Assembly: GCA_964602455.1 (NCBI GenBank)
Contig: CAZRRG010000049.1
Location: 1 to 16,807 of the forward strand
Source of the DNA: JBBDIP01 sp964602455
Lineage (GTDB): Bacteria; Bacillota; Sulfobacillia; Fermentithermobacillales; Fermentithermobacillaceae
Length of the DNA stretch: 16,807 nt
Direction: 5' to 3'
Shown: one piece after another, positions 7,143 to 14,493 of the stretch
Layout: each line of letters starts with the position of its first letter
Numbering within the stretch: the first letter of the stretch is position 1
Notes under the pieces: model-generated
Databases searched by the model: none
What the model was told of the DNA's origin: nothing
The model's input: the letters and a program-made list of their open reading frames with translations, nothing else
Position numbers and translations under genes: made by a program

Positions 7143-9425
7143 CTACGCCTTCGCCGCCCGCTCCAGCCAGTGCCGCCAAGCATCGGCCATGTCGCGGGTC
7201 GACAAGCGCACTATCTCGCCGCCGAGGCAGTCCTTGATGACCAGCGTATCGCCACCAACTCTGCCGACCACGGCGAAGGGAACATTGTACTTTTCGCAAA
7301 GCGCGCTAAGCGCCGCCTCATCCTGGGGGCTGAAGCTCACGACCACCGCGGAGTTGCCCTCTCCAAACAGCACCGAGTCAGGCCTGTGGTTTGGGTTTCC
7401 GCCGCATCCGATGGGATGCACTGAGATCTCGCAGCCGATGGCCGCCCCTCCGGTACCCGCGCAGCACGCACTCCGGGTATCCAGCCCGTGGATGCAGGAC
7501 TCGGCCAGCGCCACGGCCAGGCCGCCTTCGGACAGATCCTGCGCGGACTTCAGCAGGCCAAGTGAAGCGCTCTCGACCAGCACATCCACGATGCCCTTCT
7601 CCATGGCCAGGTCCGGCTCGCGCGGGACTCCTGCGACCTGCCCGCACACGCGGTCCAGGTACTCGGAGCCGGCCAGCGAGAGGCCGTCGCCGTAGACCTT
7701 GCCGATGATGGCCACGGCGTCGCCCGCCGACTTGAACCCGGGCGTGACCTGCTTATCCAGGTCCTCAAGGACGCCCAGCATACCGATGACGGGGGTCGGA
7801 TAGACCGCCTCGCCCTCGGTCTCGTTGTAGAAACTCACGTTTCCTCCGGTAACCGGAGCGCCAAGGGCCGCGCAGGCTGCGGACATGCCCGCGATGGCCT
7901 CCTTGAACTGCCAGTATATCTCGGGCCGCTCGGGATTGCCGAAGTTCAGGCAGTTGGTGATAGCCACCGGCCTGGCGCCGGTCGACGCAACGTTCCTCGC
8001 TGCCTCGGCGACCGCCCACTCAGCCCCGGCTTTCGGGTTCAGGTAGACCAGCCTGCCGTTGCAGTCAGTCTTCAGGACCAGGGCCCGCTTAGTGCCCTTC
8101 ACGCGGACGACGGCCGCGCCGCGTCCCGGCCCCTCGACGGTATCGGTCCGGACCATGTAGTCGTACTGCCTGTACACCGTTTCCTTGGATGCGATGTTCG
8201 GAGCCGCCAAGAGACGCAGGAGGATGCCTCCCAGTTCGCTCTTGGCAGGGACCTTCACCGACGACGGATCCCACTTCTGGTTCGCCGCGTAGTACCCGGG
8301 CTCGGCGAAAGGCGGGTTGTACACTGGAGAGCCTTCGACCAGCAGCGACACGGGGATGGATGCTTCCAGCTTACCGTGATGGAAGACCTCCAGGCTGCCG
8401 CTGTCAGTAACGCGCCCGATATCAGCCACATGCAGGCCCCACTTCTTCCCGATGGCGGTGACCTCGGCGACTTTCTCGGGCTTCACGATGAGGAGCATCC
8501 GCTCCTGGCTCTCGGACAGCATGACGTCGTAGGCGGTCATGTTCTCCTCGCGCATGGGGACCTTGTCAATCTCAAGGGCCAGTCCGGTGCCGGCGCGTGC
8601 AGCCGTTTCAGCGCACGAGGAAGTGATGCCGGCAGCGCCCATGTCCTGGATGCCGACGACGGCTCCCTTGTGCATCATCTCGAGGCACGCCTCAATCAGG
8701 AGCTTCTCCATGAAGGGGTCGCCGACCTGGACGTTGGGCCGCTTGTCCTCGTTATCTTCACCAAGCACGTCCGAGGCGAAGGTGGCGCCGTGGATGCCGT
8801 CCCGTCCGGTGGAGTGCCCCACGATCATCACGACATTTCCGACACCGTAGGCCTTTCCCAAGTGCAGGTCCTCATGCTTCATGAGACCGGCGCAGAGTAC
8901 GTTGACCAGGGGATTACCCTTGTAGGGCTCTGCAAAGAACACCTCGCCACCCACAGTGGGGATGCCGAGGCAGTTGCCGTAACCCGCGATTCCTGAAACC
9001 ACGCCTCCGAAGAGGAAGCGGGACCTTGCGTCTTCAATCGGGCCGAACCTCAGCGAGTCCAGCAGGATCACGGGACGGGCGCCCATCGCCAGGACATCCC
9101 TGACGATGCCCCCGATGCCGGTCGCCGCTCCCTGGTAGGGCTCGACGGCGCAAGGATGGTTGTGGGACTCGATCTTGAAAGCGCAGGCAAGGCCGTCGCC
9201 GATGTCCACGACGCCGGCGTTCTCGCCCGGGCCTACCATGACCCTATCGCCCTTGGTGGGGAGCGTCCTCAGCAGCGACTTGGAGTGCTTGTAGCCGCAG
9301 TGCTCCGACCAGAGCACCGAGAACATCCCGATCTCGGTGTAGTTGGGCTCCCTGCCCAAGCGTTTCACTATTTCCTCGTACTCGAAATCCTTGAGGCCCA
9401 TCTTCTTCCAAGCGGGGATGTCCAT
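7143..9425 (-). CDS. purL: phosphoribosylformylglycinamidine synthase subunit PurL (small type)
   Basis: The 760-residue synthetase subunit of FGAM synthase converts FGAR, ATP and PurQ-derived ammonia to FGAM in purine synthesis. The length fits the small PurL that works with separate PurS and PurQ. Visible motifs: WSEHCGYKHSK (about 39-49), KIESHNHPCAVEPYQGAATG (about 84-103, catalytic and ATP/Mg region), VRDVLAMGARP, and in the second half GGNVSFYNET (about residue 530), GDGLSLAGSEYL and DLSEGGLAVALAES. The start is ATG 9425, directly after the purQ stop (TAG then ATG), with AAGGGG about 9 bases upstream inside purQ. This abutting arrangement implies translational coupling. It is the last gene of the operon; purF, its common downstream partner in Bacillus, is not here. 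Confidence 0.97.
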   Translation of the reverse strand: MDIPAWKKMGLKDFEYEEIVKRLGREPNYTEIGMFSVLWSEHCGYKHSKSLLRTLPTKGDRVMVGPGENAGVVDIGDGLACAFKIESHNHPCAVEPYQGAATGIGGIVRDVLAMGARPVILLDSLRFGPIEDARSRFLFGGVVSGIAGYGNCLGIPTVGGEVFFAEPYKGNPLVNVLCAGLMKHEDLHLGKAYGVGNVVMIVGHSTGRDGIHGATFASDVLGEDNEDKRPNVQVGDPFMEKLLIEACLEMMHKGAVVGIQDMGAAGITSSCAETAARAGTGLALEIDKVPMREENMTAYDVMLSESQERMLLIVKPEKVAEVTAIGKKWGLHVADIGRVTDSGSLEVFHHGKLEASIPVSLLVEGSPVYNPPFAEPGYYAANQKWDPSSVKVPAKSELGGILLRLLAAPNIASKETVYRQYDYMVRTDTVEGPGRGAAVVRVKGTKRALVLKTDCNGRLVYLNPKAGAEWAVAEAARNVASTGARPVAITNCLNFGNPERPEIYWQFKEAIAGMSAACAALGAPVTGGNVSFYNETEGEAVYPTPVIGMLGVLEDLDKQVTPGFKSAGDAVAIIGKVYGDGLSLAGSEYLDRVCGQVAGVPREPDLAMEKGIVDVLVESASLGLLKSAQDLSEGGLAVALAESCIHGLDTRSACCAGTGGAAIGCEISVHPIGCGGNPNHRPDSVLFGEGNSAVVVSFSPQDEAALSALCEKYNVPFAVVGRVGGDTLVIKDCLGGEIVRLSTRDMADAWRHWLERAAKA

Positions 9426-10145
9426 CTATGACCGCCCCTTTCCGGCCAGCGTGCCCTTGGACAGGCTGTCGATCATTGATAGGAATATGCGCTTGCCGTC
9501 CTCGCCTCCAAGGAGCAACTCGGCGCAGCGCTCCGGGTGAGGCATCATGCCTAGGACGTTGCCTTTCTTGTTCACGATGCCGGCGATGTTGCGGGCCGCT
9601 CCGTTGGGATTGGCTTCCCGGGTCACGTTGCCGCACTCATCGACGTAACGCAGCACTACCTGGCCGGAGCGCTCCAGATCGTCGAGCACGGCTTCCTCTG
9701 CGTAATAGCATCCGTCATGGTGGGCTATGGGCATCCGGACGACCTCTCCCTTCTTGTACTGCGAAGTAAAGGGCGTCTCGTTGTTCTCAACGCGCAGGTT
9801 GACCCAGCCGCACCGGAACTCCAGGACGTCGTTGGACAGCAGCTGCCCAGGTAGAAGGCCCGCTTCGGTGAGGATCTGGAACCCGTTGCAGATCCCGATG
9901 ACGAGCCCGCCACGCTCGACAAACTCGTTAAGGGATGCCATTACTCTGGCGAACCTCGCCAGCGCACCGGACCGCAGGTAGTCGCCGTAGGAGAACCCTC
10001 CGGGGAGGATGACCGCGTCGAAGCCGCTTAGGTCGTCGCTGTCGTGCCAGATGAACTCGCAATCAGCGCCAAGCACGTCCTTTATGGCGTGGTAGGCGTC
10101 AGTGTCGCAGTTTGATCCTGGGAAGACGACCACTCCGAACTTCAT
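9426..10145 (-). CDS. purQ: phosphoribosylformylglycinamidine synthase glutaminase subunit PurQ
   Basis: The 239-residue class I glutamine amidotransferase supplies ammonia to PurL within the PurSQL complex. The catalytic triad is visible: nucleophile C86 in GLVIGICNGFQ, and H203 with E205 in MMPHPER. The oxyanion region LPGGFSYGDYLRSGALAR (about 47-64) and the N-terminal VVFPGSNCD are typical of PurQ. The ATG overlaps the purS stop codon by the classic ATGA four-base overlap, so translation is coupled to purS. The length is a little above the usual 225-230; the extra residues are at the C-terminus (SLSKGTLAGKGRS). Confidence 0.97.
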   Translation of the reverse strand: MKFGVVVFPGSNCDTDAYHAIKDVLGADCEFIWHDSDDLSGFDAVILPGGFSYGDYLRSGALARFARVMASLNEFVERGGLVIGICNGFQILTEAGLLPGQLLSNDVLEFRCGWVNLRVENNETPFTSQYKKGEVVRMPIAHHDGCYYAEEAVLDDLERSGQVVLRYVDECGNVTREANPNGAARNIAGIVNKKGNVLGMMPHPERCAELLLGGEDGKRIFLSMIDSLSKGTLAGKGRS

Positions 10146-10405
10146 TTCGTCTCACCGGCCTCTACGACCGAGATGCGGAAGAGCTCGGTGACCGGATTGG
10201 CGAGGAGCTTGCGCGCCATGTCCTCGAGCAGGGCCTTGGCCTCATCGGCCGAACCTGCCTCCAGGTCTATGACGATGTCCTTGCCCATCCTCACTCTTCG
10301 TACCTGGGCGTATCCGAGGGCATCGAGAGAGCCCTTGACTGCTGCGCCCTGGGGGTCGAAGATGCCTTCCTTGAGCGCTACCGTGACCGTGCCTTTGAAC
10401 CGCAT
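10142..10405 (-). CDS. purS: phosphoribosylformylglycinamidine synthase subunit PurS
   Basis: This is the 87-residue PurS, the small structural subunit that bridges PurL and PurQ. The sequence begins FKGTVTVALKEGIFDPQG and contains SLDALGYAQVRRVRMGK, the characteristic PurS opening and central strand-turn. It continues with an acidic helix (ADEAKALLEDMARKLLANP) and ends in the conserved VTELFRISVVEA type of tail. The start is ATG 10405, with GGAGG 7 bases upstream. Its presence confirms the three-protein FGAM synthase rather than the long single-chain form. Confidence 0.96.
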   Translation of the reverse strand: MRFKGTVTVALKEGIFDPQGAAVKGSLDALGYAQVRRVRMGKDIVIDLEAGSADEAKALLEDMARKLLANPVTELFRISVVEAGETK

Positions 10406-10436
10406 GTTACTACCTCCAGTCGTTCATCCAGTCGAA

Positions 10437-10470
10437 TACTGCGATGCTACTGGTACCGCGATGCTACTGG
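10437..10470. repeat. 17-bp tandem duplication spanning the purC stop codon
   Basis: TACTGCGATGCTACTGG (10437-10453) is followed immediately by TACCGCGATGCTACTGG (10454-10470), with one mismatch. The upstream copy in purC reading direction contains the real TAG stop; the second carries the same TAG just beyond it. It looks like a replication-slippage duplication that left the reading frame intact. Confidence 0.8.
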
Positions 10471-11195
10471 CTAACCCTGCGCAATACCTCGGCGTAAGCT
10501 TCCTCGACGCCGCCGAGATCCCTACGGAACCTATCCTTGTCCAGTTTCTCCCGGGTCTCGGAGTCCCAGAACCTGCAGGTGTCAGGCGAGATCTCGTCTC
10601 CCAGGACTACCTCGCCCTCGGTGCCGTCGGGACGGATGACCCGTCCGAACTCCAGTTTGAAGTCCACCAGCAAGAGGCCTCTGGCCCGAAAGAACGACAC
10701 CAGGAGCTCGTTGATCCGCCTTGTTTCGTTCTTTACCTGTTCCAGCTCGTCTTTGGCGGCGAAACCGAACGCAAGGATGTGGTCGTCGTTGACCAGGGGA
10801 TCTCCGAGCTCGTCCGACTTGTAATAGAGCTCAAGGATGGGGAACGGGAGATCGAGCCCTTCAGGCTTCCCGACTCTCTCCGCAAGGTGTCCGGCCGTGA
10901 TGTTGCGGACGACGACCTCGATCGGGAGGATCCTGAGCTGCTTCACTTTCATCGTGACGTCGTCCACGAGTGAAATGTAGTGGGTCCTTACGCCATTGGA
11001 CTCGAGATACTTGAACAGAATCGCGGATATCTGGGCATTGAAGTGGCCTTTCCCCTTGATGGTGCCCTTCTTCTCTCCGTTGAAAGCGGTAGCGCTGTCC
11101 TTGAAGACCATGAGGACTTCGCCGGGATCGCCCGGGAATACGACTTTTGCCTTTCCTTCGTAGAGTTTGCTCTTGCCTGCGATAGGATCACTCAT
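10464..11195 (-). CDS. purC: phosphoribosylaminoimidazole-succinocarboxamide synthase (SAICAR synthetase)
   Basis: The 243-residue enzyme joins CAIR and aspartate with ATP to give SAICAR. Motifs in order: KSKLYEGKAK (8-17), DSATAFNGEKKG (33-44), GKGHFNAQIS, PIEVVVRNITAGHLAERVG (91-109), LLLVDFKLEFG (174-184) and VLGDEISPDTCRFWD (197-211). All are PurC hallmarks and no catalytic segment is missing. The start is ATG 11195, with GGAGG about 9 bases upstream; the frame continues 25 codons further but through a hairpin and without a ribosome site. It lies 98 bases after purB and 58 bases before purS, in the same operon. Confidence 0.97.
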   Translation of the reverse strand: MSDPIAGKSKLYEGKAKVVFPGDPGEVLMVFKDSATAFNGEKKGTIKGKGHFNAQISAILFKYLESNGVRTHYISLVDDVTMKVKQLRILPIEVVVRNITAGHLAERVGKPEGLDLPFPILELYYKSDELGDPLVNDDHILAFGFAAKDELEQVKNETRRINELLVSFFRARGLLLVDFKLEFGRVIRPDGTEGEVVLGDEISPDTCRFWDSETREKLDKDRFRRDLGGVEEAYAEVLRRVSQ

Positions 11196-11240
11196 TCTAC
11201 CTGCCCTCCACCTGTCCCAGTCTGTCACGAACACCGCTAC

Positions 11241-11260
11241 CGCAGGGCAAAGGCCCTGCG
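11241..11260. promoter_or_regulatory. intercistronic hairpin between purB and purC
   Basis: CGCAGGGC (11241-11248) and GCCCTGCG (11253-11260) form a perfect 8-bp stem with a 4-base loop. It lies in the 98-base gap, about 45 bases upstream of the purC start. No U-tract follows it on the minus strand, so it is not an ordinary terminator. A role in mRNA processing, stability or partial attenuation is possible. Confidence 0.5.
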
Positions 11261-11293
11261 AACAGCCCACCGGAGGAATCCCGCCGGCCTTCG

Positions 11294-12598
11294 CTATCCC
11301 GTAACCAGCAAATCAGCTTGCCTGAAAATGTCGTCTACCCTGGCCAGCGCGTGGCCCAGGTCAAAACACTTCGCGATCCGCTCTTTGCCCAGCGCGCTGA
11401 CGACCGCCGGCTCATTCTCCACTCGCTCTCTGAAAGTGGGAGCGCTTTCCCACGCCGCCATGGCAAGGCGCTGGACGATTGCGTAGGCGTCCTGCCTCTT
11501 CATGCCCGACTCAACCAGAGCCAGGAGCACTTCCTCCGAGAAGACCAGCCCGCCTGTGAGGTTCAGGTTTTGGAGCATCCGCTCCGGGTACACCCTCATA
11601 TCCTTGAGGATGCCGGTCATCCGCGCCAGCATGTAGTCCAGGAGCGTGGTCGCGTCGGGAAGGATGATCCTCTCAACCGACGAGTTGGAGATATCTCGCT
11701 CATGCCACAGCGCGTTATTCTCCAGCGCCGCGACCGCATATCCTCGCATCAGCCTCGCCATCCCGCAGACCTGCTCCAGGCCCACCGGGTTCTTCTTGTG
11801 AGGCATGGCGGACGAGCCCTTTTGACCCACGCGGAAAGGCTCCTCGACCTCCCGCACCTCGGTGCGGGCCAGGTGCCGCAGATCCGAGGCTATCTTCTCC
11901 AAACTTGACGCTATCACGGCCAGGGTCCCCAGGACCGCCGCGTGACGGTCGCGCTGGATAACCTGGCTGGACACAGGAGCCGGAGTGAGGTCCAGCCGCT
12001 TGCACACGAAGCGCTCCACAAACGGGTCCACGTGGGCGTAGTTGCCCACCGCGCCCGATAGTTTTCCGACCGATATCTCGCCGATTGCGACCTGCACCCT
12101 GTCGTAGTTCCGCTTCATCTCCTGGTACCAGCGGGCCAGGAGCAGCCCGAAGGTGATGGGCTCGGCGTGGACGCCGTGGGTCCGGCCGATCATCGGGGTG
12201 TCCTTGTACTTGAGGGCGAGGGACTTCAGCACGTCCATCATTGCCTTGACGTCGGACAGGATGACTAAAAGCGCCTCTCTGACCAGGGATGACAGGGCGG
12301 TGTCGACGACGTCGTAGGACGTCAGGCCGTAGTGGATGTACTTGCCCTCTTCGCCGACGGTCTCCGCGACCTGGCTCACAAAGGCGATGACGTCGTGCCT
12401 GACCTCGGCCTCAATCTCGTCGATGCGCTTGGGATCCACCTTTGCCTTGGCCCGGACCGCCTCGGCTATCCCCTTGGGGACCGCGCCGAGGATCTCCCAG
12501 GCCTCGAGGGCCAGCGTCTCGACCTCCAGCCAGCGCCCGTACTTGTTCTCCTCGCTCCAGATCTTCTTCATAGCAGGCCTTGTATATCTAGGGATCAT
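11294..12598 (-). CDS. purB: adenylosuccinate lyase
   Basis: The 434-residue lyase of the fumarase/aspartase superfamily acts twice in purine synthesis: SAICAR to AICAR, and adenylosuccinate to AMP, each releasing fumarate. The N-terminus MIPRYTRPAMKKIW closely matches the Bacillus-type PurB start, which favours ATG 12598 (GGGGAG about 8 bases upstream) over ATG 12607, where the ribosome site would be too close. Motifs: EVRHDVIAFV (H68), IHYGLTSYDVVDTA (88-101), GRTHGVHAEP (H141, catalytic region) and the superfamily signature GSSAMPHKKNP (261-271) with the mobile catalytic serine. It lies between guaA (105-base gap) and purC (98-base gap), all on the same strand. Confidence 0.97.
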   Translation of the reverse strand: MIPRYTRPAMKKIWSEENKYGRWLEVETLALEAWEILGAVPKGIAEAVRAKAKVDPKRIDEIEAEVRHDVIAFVSQVAETVGEEGKYIHYGLTSYDVVDTALSSLVREALLVILSDVKAMMDVLKSLALKYKDTPMIGRTHGVHAEPITFGLLLARWYQEMKRNYDRVQVAIGEISVGKLSGAVGNYAHVDPFVERFVCKRLDLTPAPVSSQVIQRDRHAAVLGTLAVIASSLEKIASDLRHLARTEVREVEEPFRVGQKGSSAMPHKKNPVGLEQVCGMARLMRGYAVAALENNALWHERDISNSSVERIILPDATTLLDYMLARMTGILKDMRVYPERMLQNLNLTGGLVFSEEVLLALVESGMKRQDAYAIVQRLAMAAWESAPTFRERVENEPAVVSALGKERIAKCFDLGHALARVDDIFRQADLLVTG

Positions 12599-12703
12599 CC
12601 CGCACATCTCCCCTCAGCCAACTTCTCTGCCCATCCGATCTCGCCGTTCACTATCGCAGCGCTCGACGTCAGTTCGAAGGCGCCGGCATGATTCGTCCGC
12701 CGC

Positions 12704-14281
12704 CTATTCCCACTCAATGGTGGACGGGGGCTTGGACGTGATGTCCAAAGCTACCCTGTTCACGTCGGGGACCTCGTTCACAATCCTTGCCGAGACCCGC
12801 TCCAGGACGTCGTAGGGCAGCCTTGCCCAATCTGCGGTCATGGCGTCCTCCGAGTGCACCGCCCGGATGGCTACCAGGTGGCCGTAGGTCCTGGCGTCCC
12901 CCTGGACGCCGACGGTCCGGACGTCGGGAAGGACTATGAAGCACTGCCACAGCTTGTCGTACCAGCCGGCCTTGCGGATCTCCTCATCCAGGATCGCCTG
13001 GGCCTTGCGGACGATCTCACACTTCTCGAACGTGACACCGCCCAGGATCCTGACGCCGATGCCGGGCCCGGGGAACGGATGCCTGCCCACGAACTCGTGA
13101 GCCAGTCCGAGTTCCTTGCCGACAAGGCGGACCTCGTCCTTGAACAGCTCGCGGAGAGGCTCCAGCAGCTTCAGGTTCATCCGCTCAGGTAGCCCGCCAA
13201 CGTTGTGGTGGCTCTTGATCACGGCGCGGAGCCGGGAACCGGACTCAATCACGTCGGGGTAAATCGTGCCCTGCACAAACCACTCGGCCCCGCCGACCTT
13301 GCGGGCCTCTTCCTCGAACACCCGGATGAACTCCTCGCCGATGATCTTGCGCTTCTTCTCGGGGTCAAGCACTCCGGCCAGCTTGCCGAGGAACCGGTCC
13401 TGCGCGTTCACAAGGTTGACCTTGATACCCAGCGTAGATAGGGCTTTCACGACGTAGGCGGCTTCGTCCTGGCGCATGAGGCCGTGGTCGACGAGGATCG
13501 GATGCAGCCTGTCGCCGACCGCCTTGTGGACGAGGACCACCGCCACGGTGGAGTCCACGCCGCCGGAGACACCGGCTATGACGTGGCCGTCCCCTACCCT
13601 CTCGCGGATCTCCTTGACAGTGCGCTCGATGAACGCTTCCATTGTCCAGTCCTGCTTAAGCCCGGCCACTTTGAAGAGGAAGTTGCGGAGGAGTTCCTGG
13701 CCGAGCGGAGTGTGCTTCACTTCCGGATGGAACTGCACCCCGTACTGCCGCTTCCCGGCATTGCCCATGGCCGCGACAGGGGTCTTGTCGGTAGAACCCA
13801 TGACAGTGAACCCGGGCGGCACTTCGTCCACGCTGTCGCCGTGGCTCATCCACACATCAAGGTTCGGGCCCATACCTGCAAAGATGCCCTCAGACTCCTT
13901 CACCTTGAACGACGCGGGACCGTATTCCCTGCCGCCGTTCTCGGTTCCCGGGACGACCTTGCCTCCGAGGAGCCTGGCCATCGCCTGCATACCGTAGCAG
14001 ATGCCCAGCACCGGGCATCCGAGGTCAAGGACGGCGGGGTCTGGAAGCACCGCGGTAGGCAGGTACACGCTGTCGGGACCTCCGGAGAGGATGATGGCCC
14101 CGGGGATCTCGTTTCCCGACGGGCTCACGGCGCTCTTGATCTCATCTACTGAAGCGTCTCCGGAGAGTACCTGGCAGTAGACCTTCTCTTCCCTTACGCG
14201 GCGCGCTATCAGCTGGGTGTACTGGGCTCCAAAATCGAGGATGATGACCTGGTTTGCAGTGGCGGGCGCTTGGTTTGGCAT
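12704..14281 (-). CDS. guaA: GMP synthase (glutamine-hydrolysing)
   Basis: The 525-residue two-domain enzyme converts XMP to GMP using glutamine and ATP. The N-terminal class I glutamine amidotransferase domain shows GICYGMQ (nucleophile C95) and QFHPEV (H185, E187). The ATP-pyrophosphatase domain follows, with P-loop GVSGGVDSTV (237-246). The C-terminal dimerisation domain has HPFPGPGIGVRILG and ends in KPPSTIEWE, the normal GuaA terminus. The start is ATG 14281 with GAGAGG 8 bases upstream; an in-frame GTG at 14290 overlaps that ribosome site and is less likely. The first residues before the core (up to about Q11) come from a short in-frame duplication. It is the first gene of the guaA-purB-purC-purS-purQ-purL operon. 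Confidence 0.97.
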   Translation of the reverse strand: MPNQAPATANQVIILDFGAQYTQLIARRVREEKVYCQVLSGDASVDEIKSAVSPSGNEIPGAIILSGGPDSVYLPTAVLPDPAVLDLGCPVLGICYGMQAMARLLGGKVVPGTENGGREYGPASFKVKESEGIFAGMGPNLDVWMSHGDSVDEVPPGFTVMGSTDKTPVAAMGNAGKRQYGVQFHPEVKHTPLGQELLRNFLFKVAGLKQDWTMEAFIERTVKEIRERVGDGHVIAGVSGGVDSTVAVVLVHKAVGDRLHPILVDHGLMRQDEAAYVVKALSTLGIKVNLVNAQDRFLGKLAGVLDPEKKRKIIGEEFIRVFEEEARKVGGAEWFVQGTIYPDVIESGSRLRAVIKSHHNVGGLPERMNLKLLEPLRELFKDEVRLVGKELGLAHEFVGRHPFPGPGIGVRILGGVTFEKCEIVRKAQAILDEEIRKAGWYDKLWQCFIVLPDVRTVGVQGDARTYGHLVAIRAVHSEDAMTADWARLPYDVLERVSARIVNEVPDVNRVALDITSKPPSTIEWE

Positions 14282-14290
14282 GGCGGGCAC
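14249..14290 (-). repeat. imperfect 21-bp in-frame duplication at the guaA start
   Basis: Read on the minus strand, two 21-base blocks (14290-14270 and 14269-14249) match at 16 of 21 positions, sharing CCCGCCA and CAAACCA. The period is seven codons, so the encoded N-terminus reads PAMPNQA then PATANQV. The duplication overlaps the start codon and adds non-core residues ahead of the conserved VIILDFGAQ strand. Confidence 0.55.
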
Positions 14291-14295
14291 CTCTC

Positions 14296-14309
14296 ATTGT
14301 GTACACAAT
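14296..14309. promoter_or_regulatory. 14-bp perfect palindrome, likely operator, in the guaA leader
   Basis: ATTGTGTACACAAT is a perfect dyad. It abuts the guaA ribosome binding site (14290-14295) and lies about 30-45 bases downstream of the predicted transcription start. The GT-rich half, TA centre and AC-rich half resemble operators of GntR-family repressors, a resemblance from memory only. A repressor here could block elongation or compete with initiation. As RNA it would be a weak stem without a loop, so a DNA-binding role is favoured. Confidence 0.55.
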
Positions 14310-14346
14310 TGTGCCGATTCTCGTTGCGTCCAACAATTCTACCTAG

Positions 14347-14375
14347 AATCTATCACCACCGAAAGCAAGGTTCAA
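14347..14375 (-). promoter_or_regulatory. sigma-70-type promoter of the guaA-pur operon
   Basis: On the minus strand, TTGAAC (14375-14370), a 17-base spacer, and TAGATT (14352-14347) give a good housekeeping promoter. The predicted start of transcription is near 14340, leaving a leader of about 60 bases before guaA. No purine-riboswitch-like core or transcription terminator is seen in that leader. Confidence 0.65.
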
Positions 14376-14493
14376 GAACGAATTGGCATCGCCCGTCTTG
14401 CCCTCGGCAGAAACTCGCGGGCCCCGGACGCGGTCTTGGCCGCTTTTTACGCATTTGGACGTCTCACGTTAGTCTGCGCCATGACGATGCATC

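Noticed and set aside
14296..14493. Purine riboswitch or PurR box upstream of guaA
   Set aside because: The leader is only about 60 bases, with no conserved riboswitch core or terminator, and I found no PurBox-like sequence by eye.
14400..14493. Sigma-28 (flagellar-type) promoter for the chemotaxis gene
   Set aside because: No TAAA element at the right distance from a GCCGATAA-like -10 was found; GGCCGCTTTTTACG is only a loose resemblance.
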